Source of the DNA: Mycobacterium sp. GA-1199
Lineage (GTDB): Bacteria; Actinomycetota; Actinomycetes; Mycobacteriales; Mycobacteriaceae
Direction: 5' to 3'
DNA length: 62,418 nt
NCBI RefSeq assembly: GCF_001500045.1
Contig: NZ_LQIX01000021.1
Span: 1-62,418, forward strand
Part shown: one piece after another, positions 35,741 to 45,227 of the stretch
Layout: the number at the start of each line of letters is the position of its first letter
Position numbering within the stretch: the first letter of the stretch is position 1
Translations under genes and position numbers: made by a program
The notes under the pieces: generated by a model
Seen by the model: the letters and a program-made list of their open reading frames with translations, nothing else
The model's database searches: none
What the model was told of the DNA's origin: nothing

Positions 35741-36355
35741 GTGACCGACACCGAGAACGACATCCGCGAATTCGCCAGGGTCAAACCGGCTCTGGGATCG
35801 CCGGAGATGGGTCGTTTCATCGCGGCGCTGCGCCGGCTGCAGAACATCACGGTGGCCAGCGATCCCGATGCCGCGCTGTGGAACGATTCGGCCGCACTGC
35901 TCGAGGAGATGTGCGAACGCCTGGAGGAACACAAGGCTCCCGCCGGTGTGGCCCCTGCCGGCCGGGCGCCCAACCTGCCCGGCAACGGCCACCCGCTGAT
36001 GCCACCGTGGCAGGTCGTGGCGTCGGGACCGGACGAGGTCACGATGCGCGGGCGCTTCAGCCGCTTCCACGTCGGGGGCAATGACGCGGTGCACGGTGGC
36101 GTGATCCCGCTGTTCTACGACTGGCATTTCGGCATGGTGGTGTCGGCCGCGGGCCGACCCGACAGCCGCACCGCCTACCTGCATGTGGACTACCGGCGGG
36201 TGACGCCGATCGAGGCGCCGCTCGAGGCGCGGGCGTGGATCGACTCCGTGGACGGACGCAAGCTGTTCGTGAGGGCGGCGATGACGGACGCGGACGGCAA
36301 CGTACTATCCGAGGCCAACGGTCTGATGATCAAACTGCTTGCCCACCAGCCTTGA
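35741..36355 (+). CDS. PaaI-type hotdog-fold thioesterase
   Basis: Acyl-CoA thioesterase-like protein of 204 residues. The hotdog domain is in the second half: GRFSRFHVGGNDAVHGGVIPLFYDWHFGMVVSAAGR (the helix with HGG) followed by TAYLHVDYRRVTPIEAPLEARAWIDSVDGRKLFVRAAMTD. The N-terminal 90 residues are a helical extension seen in mycobacterial members. GTG start (VTDTENDIREF) just after the pseudogene. It probably releases CoA from a pathway intermediate and is co-transcribed with the Rieske and ligase genes. Confidence 0.8.
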   Translation: MTDTENDIREFARVKPALGSPEMGRFIAALRRLQNITVASDPDAALWNDSAALLEEMCERLEEHKAPAGVAPAGRAPNLPGNGHPLMPPWQVVASGPDEVTMRGRFSRFHVGGNDAVHGGVIPLFYDWHFGMVVSAAGRPDSRTAYLHVDYRRVTPIEAPLEARAWIDSVDGRKLFVRAAMTDADGNVLSEANGLMIKLLAHQP

Positions 36356-36363
36356 AAGGCACG

Positions 36364-38019
36364 ATGTCTGTGACCACACAGTTCACCGTCCCGGCCGCCG
36401 CCGACACCGTCGCCGCCGTGATCGGCGACCGCGAGTTCATCGTCCAAGGCGATCGTCGATACACCTATGCCCAGGTCGTCGAACGCGCCAACCGCCTGGC
36501 CGCGTTCCTGCACAGCCGCGGGCTCGGTTGTCACGTCGAGCGTTCCGAACTCGCCGGCCATGAGGTGGGCCAGGACCTGCTGGGGATCTACGCCTACAAC
36601 GGCCCCGAATACGTCGAAGGCATGCTCGGCTCGTGGCGCGCCAGGGTCGCACCGTTCAACGTCAACTACCGGTACGTCAAGAACGAATTGCATTATCTGC
36701 TCAACGATTCGGGCGCCAGCGCACTGCTGTACCACGCGGCGTTCGCGCCGCGCGTCGCCGAGGTGCTGGCGGACCTGCCCAATCTGCGGGTGCTCATCCA
36801 GATCGCCGACGACTCCGGCAATGATCTGCTGGACGGCGCCGTCGACTACGAGTCGATCGTCGGCTCGGGCACCCCGGTGCTGCCGCCCATCGAGCCCTCG
36901 CCCGACGACCTCTACGTGCTCTACACCGGCGGTACGACGGGCATGCCGAAGGGCGTGCTGTGGCGTCAGCACGACATCTTCATGACCTCGTTCGGGGGCC
37001 GCAACATGGCCACGGGCGAGCTGATCACCTCGCTCGACGACATCGCCAAGCGGGTGACGGAGGGGCCCGGCAGCAAGATCCTCACCCTGCCGCCGCTCAT
37101 GCACGGCGCCGCGCAGTGGGCGGCGATGACGGCTCTGACCACGGGGCAGACCATCGTGTTCACGGCGAATCCCGCCAGCCTCGACGTCGACGAGGTCGTG
37201 GAGACCATCGAGCGGGAGAAGGTCCTTGTGGTGCAGGTGGTCGGCGATGCGGTCGCACGTCCGCTCGCCGATGCGATCGAGCGCAGTTCGGCCGATCTGT
37301 CGTCGCTCGCCGTGATCGCCAACGGCGGGGCGCTGCTCACCCCCACCGCCAAACAGCGGCTCATCGACGTCAAGCCCGGCCTGATCGTCATGGACGGCGT
37401 CGGGTCCTCGGAGACCGGCATCCAGATGAACCACATGTCGGCTCCCGGTGCGGTATCGACGGGCCAGTTCAACGCGGGTCCCGACACCTTCGTCGCCGCC
37501 GAGGATTTCAGCGCGATCCTGGAACCCGGCCACGACGGTATCGGCTGGCTGGCGCAGCGGGGCTATGTGCCGCTTGGCTACAAGGGCGATGCGGACAAGA
37601 CCGCCAAGACCTTCCCGGTGATCGACGGTGTGCGCTACTCGATTCCGGGTGACCGCGCCCGCCATCAGGCCGACGGGTCGATCGAACTGTTGGGACGCGA
37701 TTCGGTCACCATCAACTCCGGCGGCGAGAAGATCTTCGCCGAGGAGGTCGAGACCGCGCTGTTGTCGCACCCGGCGGTGGCAGACGTAGTGGTGGCGGGC
37801 CGGCCCAGTGACCGGTGGGGCCAGGAGGTGGTCGCGGTCGTCGCCCTCACGGAGGGGGCCAGCGCCGACGCTCAGGAACTCATCGACCACGCCGCGAATT
37901 CGATTGCGCGCTACAAACTTCCGAAGGCTGTTGTGTTCCGCCCGGTGATCGAGCGCAGCCCCGCGGGCAAGGCGGACTACCGCTGGGCCCGCGAGCAGGC
38001 GATCAGCGCGAACGCCTGA
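36364..38019 (+). CDS. Acyl-CoA synthetase (FadD/AMP-forming)
   Basis: AMP-forming ligase of 551 residues that activates a carboxylic acid to its CoA thioester. The phosphate loop is YVLYTGGTTGMPKGVLWR near residue 190. Also visible are GVGSSETG, the adenylate motif GDRARHQADGSIELLGRDSVTINSGGEKIFAEEVE, and the catalytic C-terminal lysine in SPAGKADYRWA. Related to FadD enzymes of sterol/terpenoid catabolism and to the second ligase at 55.6 kb. ATG chosen at MSVTTQF. The frame is open upstream into the thioesterase. The last 17 bases overlap the convergent aldehyde dehydrogenase. Confidence 0.9.
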   Translation: MSVTTQFTVPAAADTVAAVIGDREFIVQGDRRYTYAQVVERANRLAAFLHSRGLGCHVERSELAGHEVGQDLLGIYAYNGPEYVEGMLGSWRARVAPFNVNYRYVKNELHYLLNDSGASALLYHAAFAPRVAEVLADLPNLRVLIQIADDSGNDLLDGAVDYESIVGSGTPVLPPIEPSPDDLYVLYTGGTTGMPKGVLWRQHDIFMTSFGGRNMATGELITSLDDIAKRVTEGPGSKILTLPPLMHGAAQWAAMTALTTGQTIVFTANPASLDVDEVVETIEREKVLVVQVVGDAVARPLADAIERSSADLSSLAVIANGGALLTPTAKQRLIDVKPGLIVMDGVGSSETGIQMNHMSAPGAVSTGQFNAGPDTFVAAEDFSAILEPGHDGIGWLAQRGYVPLGYKGDADKTAKTFPVIDGVRYSIPGDRARHQADGSIELLGRDSVTINSGGEKIFAEEVETALLSHPAVADVVVAGRPSDRWGQEVVAVVALTEGASADAQELIDHAANSIARYKLPKAVVFRPVIERSPAGKADYRWAREQAISANA

Positions 38020-39496
38020 TCCGACGCCTGGTCCGGTTGCGCGCCATCCGCAACCCGAGCGCCGTCGTCGCGCGCAGCGATGGCGTGAACGGTGGGGCCG
38101 CACGTCCGGTGATGGTGACCGGGAGGTCGGAGCCGACGATCGTGCGGTGGTGGCTGAACGCGTCGAACCCCGCCTTGCCGTGGTAGGCGCCCATCCCGCT
38201 GCGCCCGACTCCCCCGAACGGCGCTGCCGACGGAATCATCTGCGCGGCGAAGTCATTTCGCGCGACGCCGCCGCTGCGGGTGCTCCGCACGAAGCGCCGA
38301 AACTCCGTGTCGTCCGGTCCGTACCAGTATGCGACCAGCGGTGAGGGCCGCTGGTTGATGTAGCCGATCGCCTCGTCGAGGTCGCGGTAGGGCCGCACCG
38401 AAAGTACGGGGCCGAAGACCTCTTCCGCGGCGATGGCCATCCGGTCGTCGACGTCACGCACGAGGGTCGGGGCGATCTTGCGGGTCGCGCGGTCGGGCAG
38501 GACCTCGCCGGCCGGTGCGACAGACTCGATGCGCGCGCCCTTCGCCCGCGCATCGTCGACCAGGCTGACCACCCGATCGAAGTTCGCCTCGTTCACCGAC
38601 GAGCAGTAGTCGTCGTTGTCGAGGATCGCCGGAAACATCTGCCGCCACGTCTCTTTCACGATGTCGACGAAGGCGGCCTCACGGTCGCCGGACACGAAGA
38701 CGTAGTCGGGACAGACACAGACCTGACCTCCGTTGATCATCCGCGATCGCGCGATGCGGACCGCCGACCGATGCAGGTCCGCATCGCGGGCAACGACCAC
38801 CGGGTTCTTACCCCCGAGTTCCAGGGTCACGGGCACCAGGTTCTCGGCGGCCGCCCGCTGCACCAGCGCTCCGACCGACGGCGAGCCGGTGAAGAACAGG
38901 TGGTCGAAAGGCAGCGACGAGAACTCGGCCGCGACATCGGGCCCGCCGGTCACCACGTCGAGCTCGGTGACATCGAAGTACCTCGGCGCCAACGACTTCA
39001 TCAGCTCCGCGGTGCGCGGCGTGATCTCCGACATCTTGATCATCACCCGGTTGCCTGCGGCGAAGGCCGCCGCAGCGGGCAGCACCACCAGGTTCACCGG
39101 GAAATTCCACGGCCCGATGATGCCCACCACCCCGAGCGGTGACGGTTCGACGTCGGCCCGAAGACCGAACAGCCGGCCGGCCCGCATCAACCGTGTCGCG
39201 CGCATCCACTGCGCCACATGCGATCTGGTGTGCTCGATGACCGAGATCATGCCGAGTATCTCGGTGAACAGTGAGCCGGCCCTGGGCCTGGTTCCGTAAT
39301 CGGCGGCCATGGCGTCGACGAACTCGTCGGCGTTGTCCAGCACGAGCGACAGCAACCGGTCGATGCGATGGCGCCGCTCGGCCGCGCTGGGCGGGCCGTC
39401 GGCCAGGAACGCGCTGCGCTGACGCTCGAGGACGGCTGACATCGCCTCCCGAGGGGTGCTCCGGGCGGCACTGACCTGAATTGTGCTCTCGCTCAT
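38003..39496 (-). CDS. Aldehyde dehydrogenase, coniferyl-aldehyde-dehydrogenase-like
   Basis: NAD(P)-dependent aldehyde dehydrogenase of 497 residues. The cofactor loop is GPWNFPVNLVVLPAAAAFAAGN, the general base is in VTLELGGKNPVVV, and the catalytic cysteine is in NGGQVCVCPDYVFV. The end (GVGRSGMGAYHGKAGFDAFSH) is typical of the class 3/coniferyl aldehyde group. Its 3' end overlaps the ligase by 17 bases. Divergent from an SDR over operator copy 3. May oxidise an aldehyde made by the alcohol dehydrogenase-type SDR. Confidence 0.88.
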   Translation of the reverse strand: MSESTIQVSAARSTPREAMSAVLERQRSAFLADGPPSAAERRHRIDRLLSLVLDNADEFVDAMAADYGTRPRAGSLFTEILGMISVIEHTRSHVAQWMRATRLMRAGRLFGLRADVEPSPLGVVGIIGPWNFPVNLVVLPAAAAFAAGNRVMIKMSEITPRTAELMKSLAPRYFDVTELDVVTGGPDVAAEFSSLPFDHLFFTGSPSVGALVQRAAAENLVPVTLELGGKNPVVVARDADLHRSAVRIARSRMINGGQVCVCPDYVFVSGDREAAFVDIVKETWRQMFPAILDNDDYCSSVNEANFDRVVSLVDDARAKGARIESVAPAGEVLPDRATRKIAPTLVRDVDDRMAIAAEEVFGPVLSVRPYRDLDEAIGYINQRPSPLVAYWYGPDDTEFRRFVRSTRSGGVARNDFAAQMIPSAAPFGGVGRSGMGAYHGKAGFDAFSHHRTIVGSDLPVTITGRAAPPFTPSLRATTALGLRMARNRTRRRIRRSR

Positions 39497-39541
39497 CGCA
39501 CCACCATCTCCGAAAATGATTGTCTGCCGGAACCGAATTGT

Positions 39542-39562
39542 TTACTGTCGTGCTTACAGTCG
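39542..39562. promoter_or_regulatory. Island operator copy 3
   Basis: Fourteen of 18 positions match: TTACTGT and TTACAGT flank a GC-rich centre. Lies 45 bases from the aldehyde dehydrogenase start and 51 from the SDR start. Confidence 0.6.
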
Positions 39563-39613
39563 GCCATTCGAATGTTACGCCGACGCCACCCGTCCGCGAA
39601 GGGAATGCATGAG

Positions 39614-40420
39614 ATGACCGAAAAGCGCAAAGTCGTCGTGGTCGGTGCGGGCTCGGGCATCGGGGCAGCTCTCGCGACGCATTTCCACGACCGCGGTGAT
39701 CACGTCCTCGCGGTCGACGTCCGCGACCACCGGACCCCCGCCTCCGAATCCGCCCGCTGCGATCTGCGCGATCCGGCAGACATTGGCCGCCTGCTCGACT
39801 CGATCGGGTCCGGCTGGGACATCCTGGCGCACGTCGCGGGCGTCCCCGGCACGGCTCCGGCGGCCGACGTGCTGAAGGTGAATTACCTCGGCATGCGACT
39901 GGTCGTCGAAGGCATGCTGCCCCGCATGCGCCGTGGCGGGTCGATCGTCGCGGTCGCCTCCACCGCCGCGCTCGGGTGGGACCAGCGCATCGACACCCTG
40001 AACGGACTGCTCGAACTCACCGACGCCGACGCCGTCGAGCGCTGGCAGGCCGAGCAGGATCCGGACTACCCGGTGTACAGCACGTCCAAGCAGGCGGCGA
40101 TCCTGTACGCCAAACGGCTTGCGGGGCCGGCGTGGACGACGTACGGCGTGCGAGTCAACACCGTGAGCCCCGGACCGGTCGAGACACCTATCCTCACCGA
40201 CTTCGAGCAGACCATGGGCAAAGAGGTCTTGGACATGTGCAAGGCGACTGTCGGGCGTCATGCCTCGGTCGCCGACATCGTGCCGGTCATTTCGTTCCTC
40301 GGGTCCCCGGAGGCGCGGTGGATCACCGGCCAGGACCTCCAGGTCGACGCCGGCTTCGTCAATTCGATGCTCGCAGGCGCACCCGTGCAGTTGCCACAGC
40401 CTGCACCTATCGTCACGTAG
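39614..40420 (+). CDS. Short-chain dehydrogenase/reductase
   Basis: NAD(P)-dependent SDR of 268 residues. The cofactor loop is VVGAGSGIGAALA, followed by LAHVAGVPG, the serine in AVASTAALGWDQ and Y-x3-K in PVYSTSKQAAILYAKR. It carries an insertion (RIDTLNGLLELTDADAVERWQAEQDPDYP) seen in steroid and cyclic alcohol dehydrogenases (3-alpha-HSD type). The ATG giving MTEKRKVVVV is nine bases after GGGA. An earlier ATG overlaps that element. It could oxidise a cyclic alcohol to the ketone taken by the Baeyer-Villiger enzyme (inference). Confidence 0.86.
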   Translation: MTEKRKVVVVGAGSGIGAALATHFHDRGDHVLAVDVRDHRTPASESARCDLRDPADIGRLLDSIGSGWDILAHVAGVPGTAPAADVLKVNYLGMRLVVEGMLPRMRRGGSIVAVASTAALGWDQRIDTLNGLLELTDADAVERWQAEQDPDYPVYSTSKQAAILYAKRLAGPAWTTYGVRVNTVSPGPVETPILTDFEQTMGKEVLDMCKATVGRHASVADIVPVISFLGSPEARWITGQDLQVDAGFVNSMLAGAPVQLPQPAPIVT

Positions 40421-40424
40421 ACCG

Positions 40425-40445
40425 ATACTGTAAGCTTTACAGTAC
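40425..40445. promoter_or_regulatory. Island operator copy 4
   Basis: ATACTGTAA, GCT, TTACAGTAC: 17 of 18 positions match. It lies five bases after the SDR stop and 43 bases before the P450 start, so P450 and the following TetR gene have their own promoter under this site. Confidence 0.75.
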
Positions 40446-40488
40446 CCATGCGGGTTACATGTCCGGACCAGACGAGGGAGATCAGCCC

Positions 40489-41697
40489 GTGGATAGCCCC
40501 GTACAGGATGTCACGGTCGACGAGACCTTCGACCTGCTGCGAGACCCCTACCCCCTGTTCGCGCAGAAGCGGCGGAAAACCAGCGGCGTGTTTCGCGGCA
40601 GCGTCATGGACTGGTCCCAGGCGCCGGAGGCGATGCCGGAAAACCTCTATGCGGCCGTGTCTTTCGACGCCGTCAACCGGGTCTTCCGCGACGGCAAGGT
40701 CTTCAACTCACACATCTACGACAACACCATCGGCCTGTTCATCGGACCGACCATCCTGGCGATGGAGGGCAAGAAGCACTGGGACCACCGCAACCTGGTG
40801 TCCTCGGCGTTCAAGTCGAAGTCGTTGGCGCGCTGGGAACCCGAGGTCGTCCGCCCGGTGGTCACCGCGCTGATCGACGAGTTCATCGACGATGGGCGTG
40901 CCGACCTCGTCCGGGATTTCACGTTCGAGTTCCCGACCCGCGTCATCTCCAAGCTGCTGGGCCTGCCCGAGGAAGACCTGCCGTGGTTCCGCAAACGTGC
41001 CGTCGAATTGATCAGCTATCACGTCCGGTACAAGCGCGCATTCGAGGCGTCCGCCGCGCTGAAGGACTACTTCCTGGCGCAGATCGACAAGCGCAGGTCC
41101 AAGCCGACCGAGGACATCATCGGCGATCTCGTCACCGCCGACATCGACGGTGAGAAGCTCAGCGACGAGTCCATCTACTCGTTCCTGCGACTGCTGCTGC
41201 CCGCCGGCCTGGAAACCACCTACCGATCGTCGGGAAACCTGCTGTATCTCTTGCTCACCCACCCCGAGCAGTTCGCCGCGGTGCAGGCCGACCGCGAACT
41301 CATCTCCCCGGCCATCGAAGAAGGCCTCCGGTTCGAGACGCCGTTGACCACCGTGCAGCGCTACGCGACCGAGGAGACCGATCTCGAAGGTGTCACACTC
41401 CCCCAGGGCTCGGTGATCGACGTATGCATCGGATCGGCCAACCGCGACGAAAAGCGTTGGGAACGCTCCGAGGAGTTCGACATCTTCCGCAAGCGGACTC
41501 CGCACATCTCCTTCGCCGCGGGTGAGCACACCTGCATGGGTCTGCACCTGGCACGCATGGAGACCCGGGTGGCGGTGGAATGCCTGCTGGACCGGCTGAC
41601 CAACATCGAACTCGTCACCGACGACAACCCCCACATCGCCGGCCAGCCCTTCCGCTCACCCACCGCGCTCCCCGTGACGTTCGATCCGGTCGGCTGA
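40489..41697 (+). CDS. Cytochrome P450 monooxygenase
   Basis: P450 of 402 residues. The I-helix motif reads LPAGLETTYRSSG, with glutamate in place of the usual aspartate before the threonine pair. ExxR occurs as EEGLRF. The haem loop FAAGEHTCMGLHLARME places the ligand at Cys349. GTG start (VDSPVQDVTVDE), eight bases after GAGGGAG. Two ATGs upstream lack any ribosome-binding sequence. Three bases separate the stop from the TetR gene, so repressor and P450 are co-transcribed and autoregulated. Confidence 0.92.
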   Translation: MDSPVQDVTVDETFDLLRDPYPLFAQKRRKTSGVFRGSVMDWSQAPEAMPENLYAAVSFDAVNRVFRDGKVFNSHIYDNTIGLFIGPTILAMEGKKHWDHRNLVSSAFKSKSLARWEPEVVRPVVTALIDEFIDDGRADLVRDFTFEFPTRVISKLLGLPEEDLPWFRKRAVELISYHVRYKRAFEASAALKDYFLAQIDKRRSKPTEDIIGDLVTADIDGEKLSDESIYSFLRLLLPAGLETTYRSSGNLLYLLLTHPEQFAAVQADRELISPAIEEGLRFETPLTTVQRYATEETDLEGVTLPQGSVIDVCIGSANRDEKRWERSEEFDIFRKRTPHISFAAGEHTCMGLHLARMETRVAVECLLDRLTNIELVTDDNPHIAGQPFRSPTALPVTFDPVG

Positions 41698-41700
41698 TCC

Positions 41701-42342
41701 GTGGCCAAAGCCGCGAGCGGGCGTGCCCGCCAGCGCCGTGACCGCGGCTCGATCAGTGCCGAGGAGATCCTCGAGGGCGCACTGCAGGTCGCGCAGGAGG
41801 TCTCGATCGAGAACCTGAGCATGCCGCAGCTCGCCAAACACCTCGGCGTCGGCGTCACCAGCATCTACTGGTACTTCCGCCGCAAGGACGATCTTCTCGA
41901 CGCGATGACCGACCGGGCCTTGGAGCGGTTCGAGTTCACGGTGCCCACCATCTCCGCCTCGAATTGGCGAGAATCGTTGCGCGATCACGCCTTGACCATG
42001 CGCAAGCGCTTCCGCGCGGACCCGATCCTCTGCGACCTGGTGCTGATCCGCGGGCAGTTCGGACACCGCGCGATGCACGGTGCGCTGCAGAAACTGGGGC
42101 AGCCGATCGGCGCGCTGGTCGAAGCGGGGCTCACGGTCGACCAGGCCGCCGAGACGTACGGCGCGATCTCCGTGCACATCCGGGGCTCGGTGGTTCTCGA
42201 GCGACTCCAGGAGCGCACCGAGGGCTTCCCCGCCCAGCGTCACGACGGCGGCCGCTACATCGGGTTCGCCGACGACATCGACTTCGGCTACATCCTCGAC
42301 AGCATTCTCGATCACGCCGAATCGATCATCGCGGCGGCGTAG
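41701..42342 (+). CDS. TetR-family regulator, island repressor candidate 1
   Basis: Regulator of 213 residues. The helix-turn-helix is ENLSMPQLAKHLGVGVTSIYWYFRRKDDLLDAMTDRAL near residues 36-70. The recognition helix VGVTSIYWYF is identical to that of the TetR at 61.6 kb, and the basic N terminus (RQRRDRGSI) is also shared. The C-terminal domain differs, so ligands may differ. GTG start directly downstream of P450 behind operator copy 4. Probably binds the 21-bp palindromes of the island (inference). Its 3' end overlaps the aldehyde dehydrogenase by 17 bases. Confidence 0.9.
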   Translation: MAKAASGRARQRRDRGSISAEEILEGALQVAQEVSIENLSMPQLAKHLGVGVTSIYWYFRRKDDLLDAMTDRALERFEFTVPTISASNWRESLRDHALTMRKRFRADPILCDLVLIRGQFGHRAMHGALQKLGQPIGALVEAGLTVDQAAETYGAISVHIRGSVVLERLQERTEGFPAQRHDGGRYIGFADDIDFGYILDSILDHAESIIAAA

Positions 42343-43879
42343 CGCCGTTCTTCGGCGCGCGGTAGGCCACGGTCTTCGTCTCGAGGTATTGCTCGAAACC
42401 TTCCACGCCGCACTGCCTTCCGACACCGCTGCTCTTGAAGCCGCCGAACGGGGCGTCCGCCCCGTAGAACATGCCGCCGTTGACGCCGAACGAACCGGTG
42501 CGGATGCGACGGGCGATCGCCATCCCCCGCTCCAGTGAGCGAGACGAAACGGCGCCCGCCAATCCGTATGCGCTGTCGTTGGCGATCCGCACCGCCTCGT
42601 CGTCGTCATCGAACGGCAGCACCACCAGCACCGGGCCGAACACCTCCTGCTGGGCGATCGCCGCTTCGTTGCCGACGCCGACGATCACCGTCGGCGCGAC
42701 GTAGTGGCCGCCGGCCAGATGGCCGGGGAGATTCGCGACGGGCCCACCGCCCACGGCGATTTCGGCGCCGTCGGCGCGGGCCTGTTCGATCGCGTCGAGG
42801 ACCCGCGCCTTCTGCACCGCGCTGATCACCGGCCCCACCAGGGTGTCCGGGCTGACCGGATCGCCCACCGGCACAGCCTGATAGGCGGCGGTGATGGTGG
42901 CGACGGCCTCGTCGTAGCGCGACCGGTGCACCAGCATGCGCGTGGTGGCCGCGCACGCCTGTCCCGCGTGTACGCACACCCCCACCGCAGAGCCGACGAT
43001 CGCCGCGGGCGGGGCGTCGTCGAGCACGATCGAAACCGATTTACCGCCGAGTTCCAGGAACATCCGCTTCATCGTGTCGGCGCCCTGACGCATGAGCAGC
43101 TTGCCGACGCCGGTCGAGCCGGTGAACGAGATCATGTCGACGCGCGGGTCTGTGCCGAGCAGTCCGGCCACGTCGTTGGACGGGGTGGGCACCACGTTGA
43201 CGACGCCGGGCGGGATGTCGGTGTGTTCGGCGATGAGCCGGCCGAGCCTGGTGGCGTTCCACGGCGTGTTCGGGTCGGGCTTGAGCACGACGGTGTTTCC
43301 CGTCGCGAGCGCGGGTCCGAGCTTGTTGAGGATCACCTCGATCGGGAAGTTGGACGGGGTGATCGCGGCGACGACGCCGACCGGTTCCTTGACCACGGTG
43401 CGCACATTGCGCTCACCGAACAGCCCACCGCCGTCGAGCGCGCGCTCCCATTCGAAGTCGAGCATCAGCCGCGCTGGATAACGCAGGCCGTCCGCCAACG
43501 GCCAATCAAGTTGTGCGGACTGCGTCGTCATCACCGGACAGCCGACCTCGGCGATCAGCTCCTCGCGCAGATCTTCCTGCTCGGCTTCGATCGCGGCTTG
43601 CATCTGATCGAGGCACCGCGCGCGCAGGTGTCGATTGGTGGCCCAGTCGGTGTCGTCGAAGGCGCGGCGGCCGGCCGCGATCGCGCGATCCATGTCCTCG
43701 GTCTCGGCGGCGGCCGTGGTTCCCAGCAGACGGCCGGTGGCCGGGCTCAGGTTGTCGAACTGAGCACCGGAGGCCGATGACACGAGTTGCCCGTCGATGA
43801 GCATTCGCGATTCGGCGCGTCTCGCGGCGCGCTCGCCGACGTCGATGCTGGTCTCGGTCCGTTCATCGACGTCACTCAC
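42326..43879 (-). CDS. Aldehyde dehydrogenase family protein
   Basis: Second NAD(P)-dependent aldehyde dehydrogenase, 517 residues. Motifs are TPSNFPIEVILNKLGPALATGNTVVLKPDP for the cofactor, the base glutamate in MFLELGGKSVSIV and the catalytic cysteine in HAGQACAATTRMLV. The end is the family GGFKSSGVGRQCG. GTG start (VSDVDERTETS). A GTG two codons earlier is the alternative. Divergent from the CoA-transferase across operator copy 5. The longer open frame upstream is not coding. Confidence 0.88.
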   Translation of the reverse strand: MSDVDERTETSIDVGERAARRAESRMLIDGQLVSSASGAQFDNLSPATGRLLGTTAAAETEDMDRAIAAGRRAFDDTDWATNRHLRARCLDQMQAAIEAEQEDLREELIAEVGCPVMTTQSAQLDWPLADGLRYPARLMLDFEWERALDGGGLFGERNVRTVVKEPVGVVAAITPSNFPIEVILNKLGPALATGNTVVLKPDPNTPWNATRLGRLIAEHTDIPPGVVNVVPTPSNDVAGLLGTDPRVDMISFTGSTGVGKLLMRQGADTMKRMFLELGGKSVSIVLDDAPPAAIVGSAVGVCVHAGQACAATTRMLVHRSRYDEAVATITAAYQAVPVGDPVSPDTLVGPVISAVQKARVLDAIEQARADGAEIAVGGGPVANLPGHLAGGHYVAPTVIVGVGNEAAIAQQEVFGPVLVVLPFDDDDEAVRIANDSAYGLAGAVSSRSLERGMAIARRIRTGSFGVNGGMFYGADAPFGGFKSSGVGRQCGVEGFEQYLETKTVAYRAPKNGATPPR

Positions 43880-43911
43880 CGGCACCTCGTAGACTCTCTT
43901 TGCGGGACGAC

Positions 43912-43932
43912 TAACTGTAATGCTTACGGTAA
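43912..43932. promoter_or_regulatory. Island operator copy 5
   Basis: Fourteen of 18 positions match: AACTGTAA and TTACGGTA arms around TGC. Lies 32 bases from the aldehyde dehydrogenase and 41 from the CoA-transferase start. Confidence 0.6.
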
Positions 43933-43973
43933 GTTTATTCAACAGCCGGAGCGCCGGATACGAGGGAGCCGAT

Positions 43974-45200
43974 TTGGTCAAGGTCATGGAGGGCGTGCGC
44001 GTCCTCGAAGTCGCACAGTTCACGTTCGTCCCCGCAGCGGGGGCGATCCTCGCCGATTGGGGCGCCGACGTCATCAAGGTGGAGCACCCGGTGCGCGGTG
44101 ACACCCAACGCGGCTTCATCAACATGGGCGGATTCCAACTCGACCCCAACCGCCATCCGCTGATCGAACACCCCAACCGCGGTAAGCGCAGCGTGGGCAT
44201 CGACGTGTCGACGCCCGAGGGTCAGGAGGTGCTCTACGAGATCGCCAGGACGTCTGATGTCTTCCTCACCAATTACCTTCCCGCACAGCGGCAGAAGAAC
44301 AAGTTCGACGTCGAGCACATCCGCGCCGCGAACCCCGACATCATCTACGCGCGCGGAAGCGCATACGGCGACAAGGGATCCGAGCGCGATACCGGAGGTT
44401 TCGACGGCACCGCGTTCTGGACGCGCAGCGGGGTCGGGCACGCCTTGACCCCCGAGGAAATCGGCGGTGCACTGTCGCAGGGCATTCCGGCGTTCGGCGA
44501 CTCGATCGGCGGGATGAACATCGCAGGCGGGATCTCGGCTGCACTGTTTCACCGGATGCGCACCGGCGAGGCGGTCGAGCTCGACGTTTCGCTGCTGAGC
44601 ACGGCGTGGTGGGCCGGCGGTGCCAGCATGACACAGGGCATGGAGACCGGCGAGACCATGCGCTCGCTGATGCCGGATGCCGCGGGCCCGAGCGTGAACC
44701 CGTTCATGGCCAACTACCTGACCTCCGACGGCGGCACGATCAACTTGTGCATCGTCAGCCCGACGGGATACATCCGCGACGCGTTCGAACATCTGGAACT
44801 GCCGGAGCTCGCCGACGATCCTCGTTTCTGCGATGTGATGCCGTTGATCGAGAACGCCGCAGCCGCAGTCGAATTGATTCGAGAGAAGATTGGCAGCAAG
44901 CCGTTCGAGTACTGGCGCCAACGGCTGAAGACGATGAAAGGGCAGTGGGCGCCGTTCCAGAGCTTCCTCGATCTGGCCACCGACGAGCAGGCGCTGGCCA
45001 ACGACATGGTCGTCGAGGTCGAGGCGGCCGACGGCGGTGAGCCGTTCAAGGTCGTCCGCGGACCGGTGCAGTTCAATCACGAGCCGCTGGAGACGACGCG
45101 CGCACCGCAGGCCAGCGAGCACACCGAGCTGGTGCTCATGGACATCGGCATGGACTGGGACCGCATCGAGGCGCTGAAGGACAAGGGCGCCATCGCCTGA
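43974..45200 (+). CDS. Class III CoA-transferase (CaiB/Frc family)
   Basis: CoA-transferase of about 408 residues that moves CoA between acids or from formyl-type donors. Motifs include VMEGVRVLEVAQFTFVPAAGAILADWGADVIKVEHP, NRGKRSVGIDVSTPEGQEVL and SAYGDKGSERDTGGFDGTAFW, where the catalytic aspartate of the family lies. The TTG start was chosen because GAGGGAG sits five bases before it. The ATG 12 bases later (MEGVRVLE) is the alternative, but too far from that element. It may activate an acid without ATP in the pathway. A convergent hairpin follows the stop. Confidence 0.85.
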   Translation: MVKVMEGVRVLEVAQFTFVPAAGAILADWGADVIKVEHPVRGDTQRGFINMGGFQLDPNRHPLIEHPNRGKRSVGIDVSTPEGQEVLYEIARTSDVFLTNYLPAQRQKNKFDVEHIRAANPDIIYARGSAYGDKGSERDTGGFDGTAFWTRSGVGHALTPEEIGGALSQGIPAFGDSIGGMNIAGGISAALFHRMRTGEAVELDVSLLSTAWWAGGASMTQGMETGETMRSLMPDAAGPSVNPFMANYLTSDGGTINLCIVSPTGYIRDAFEHLELPELADDPRFCDVMPLIENAAAAVELIREKIGSKPFEYWRQRLKTMKGQWAPFQSFLDLATDEQALANDMVVEVEAADGGEPFKVVRGPVQFNHEPLETTRAPQASEHTELVLMDIGMDWDRIEALKDKGAIA

Positions 45201-45227
45201 GCCCTGTTCGCCCCGGTTCCGCTGTTG

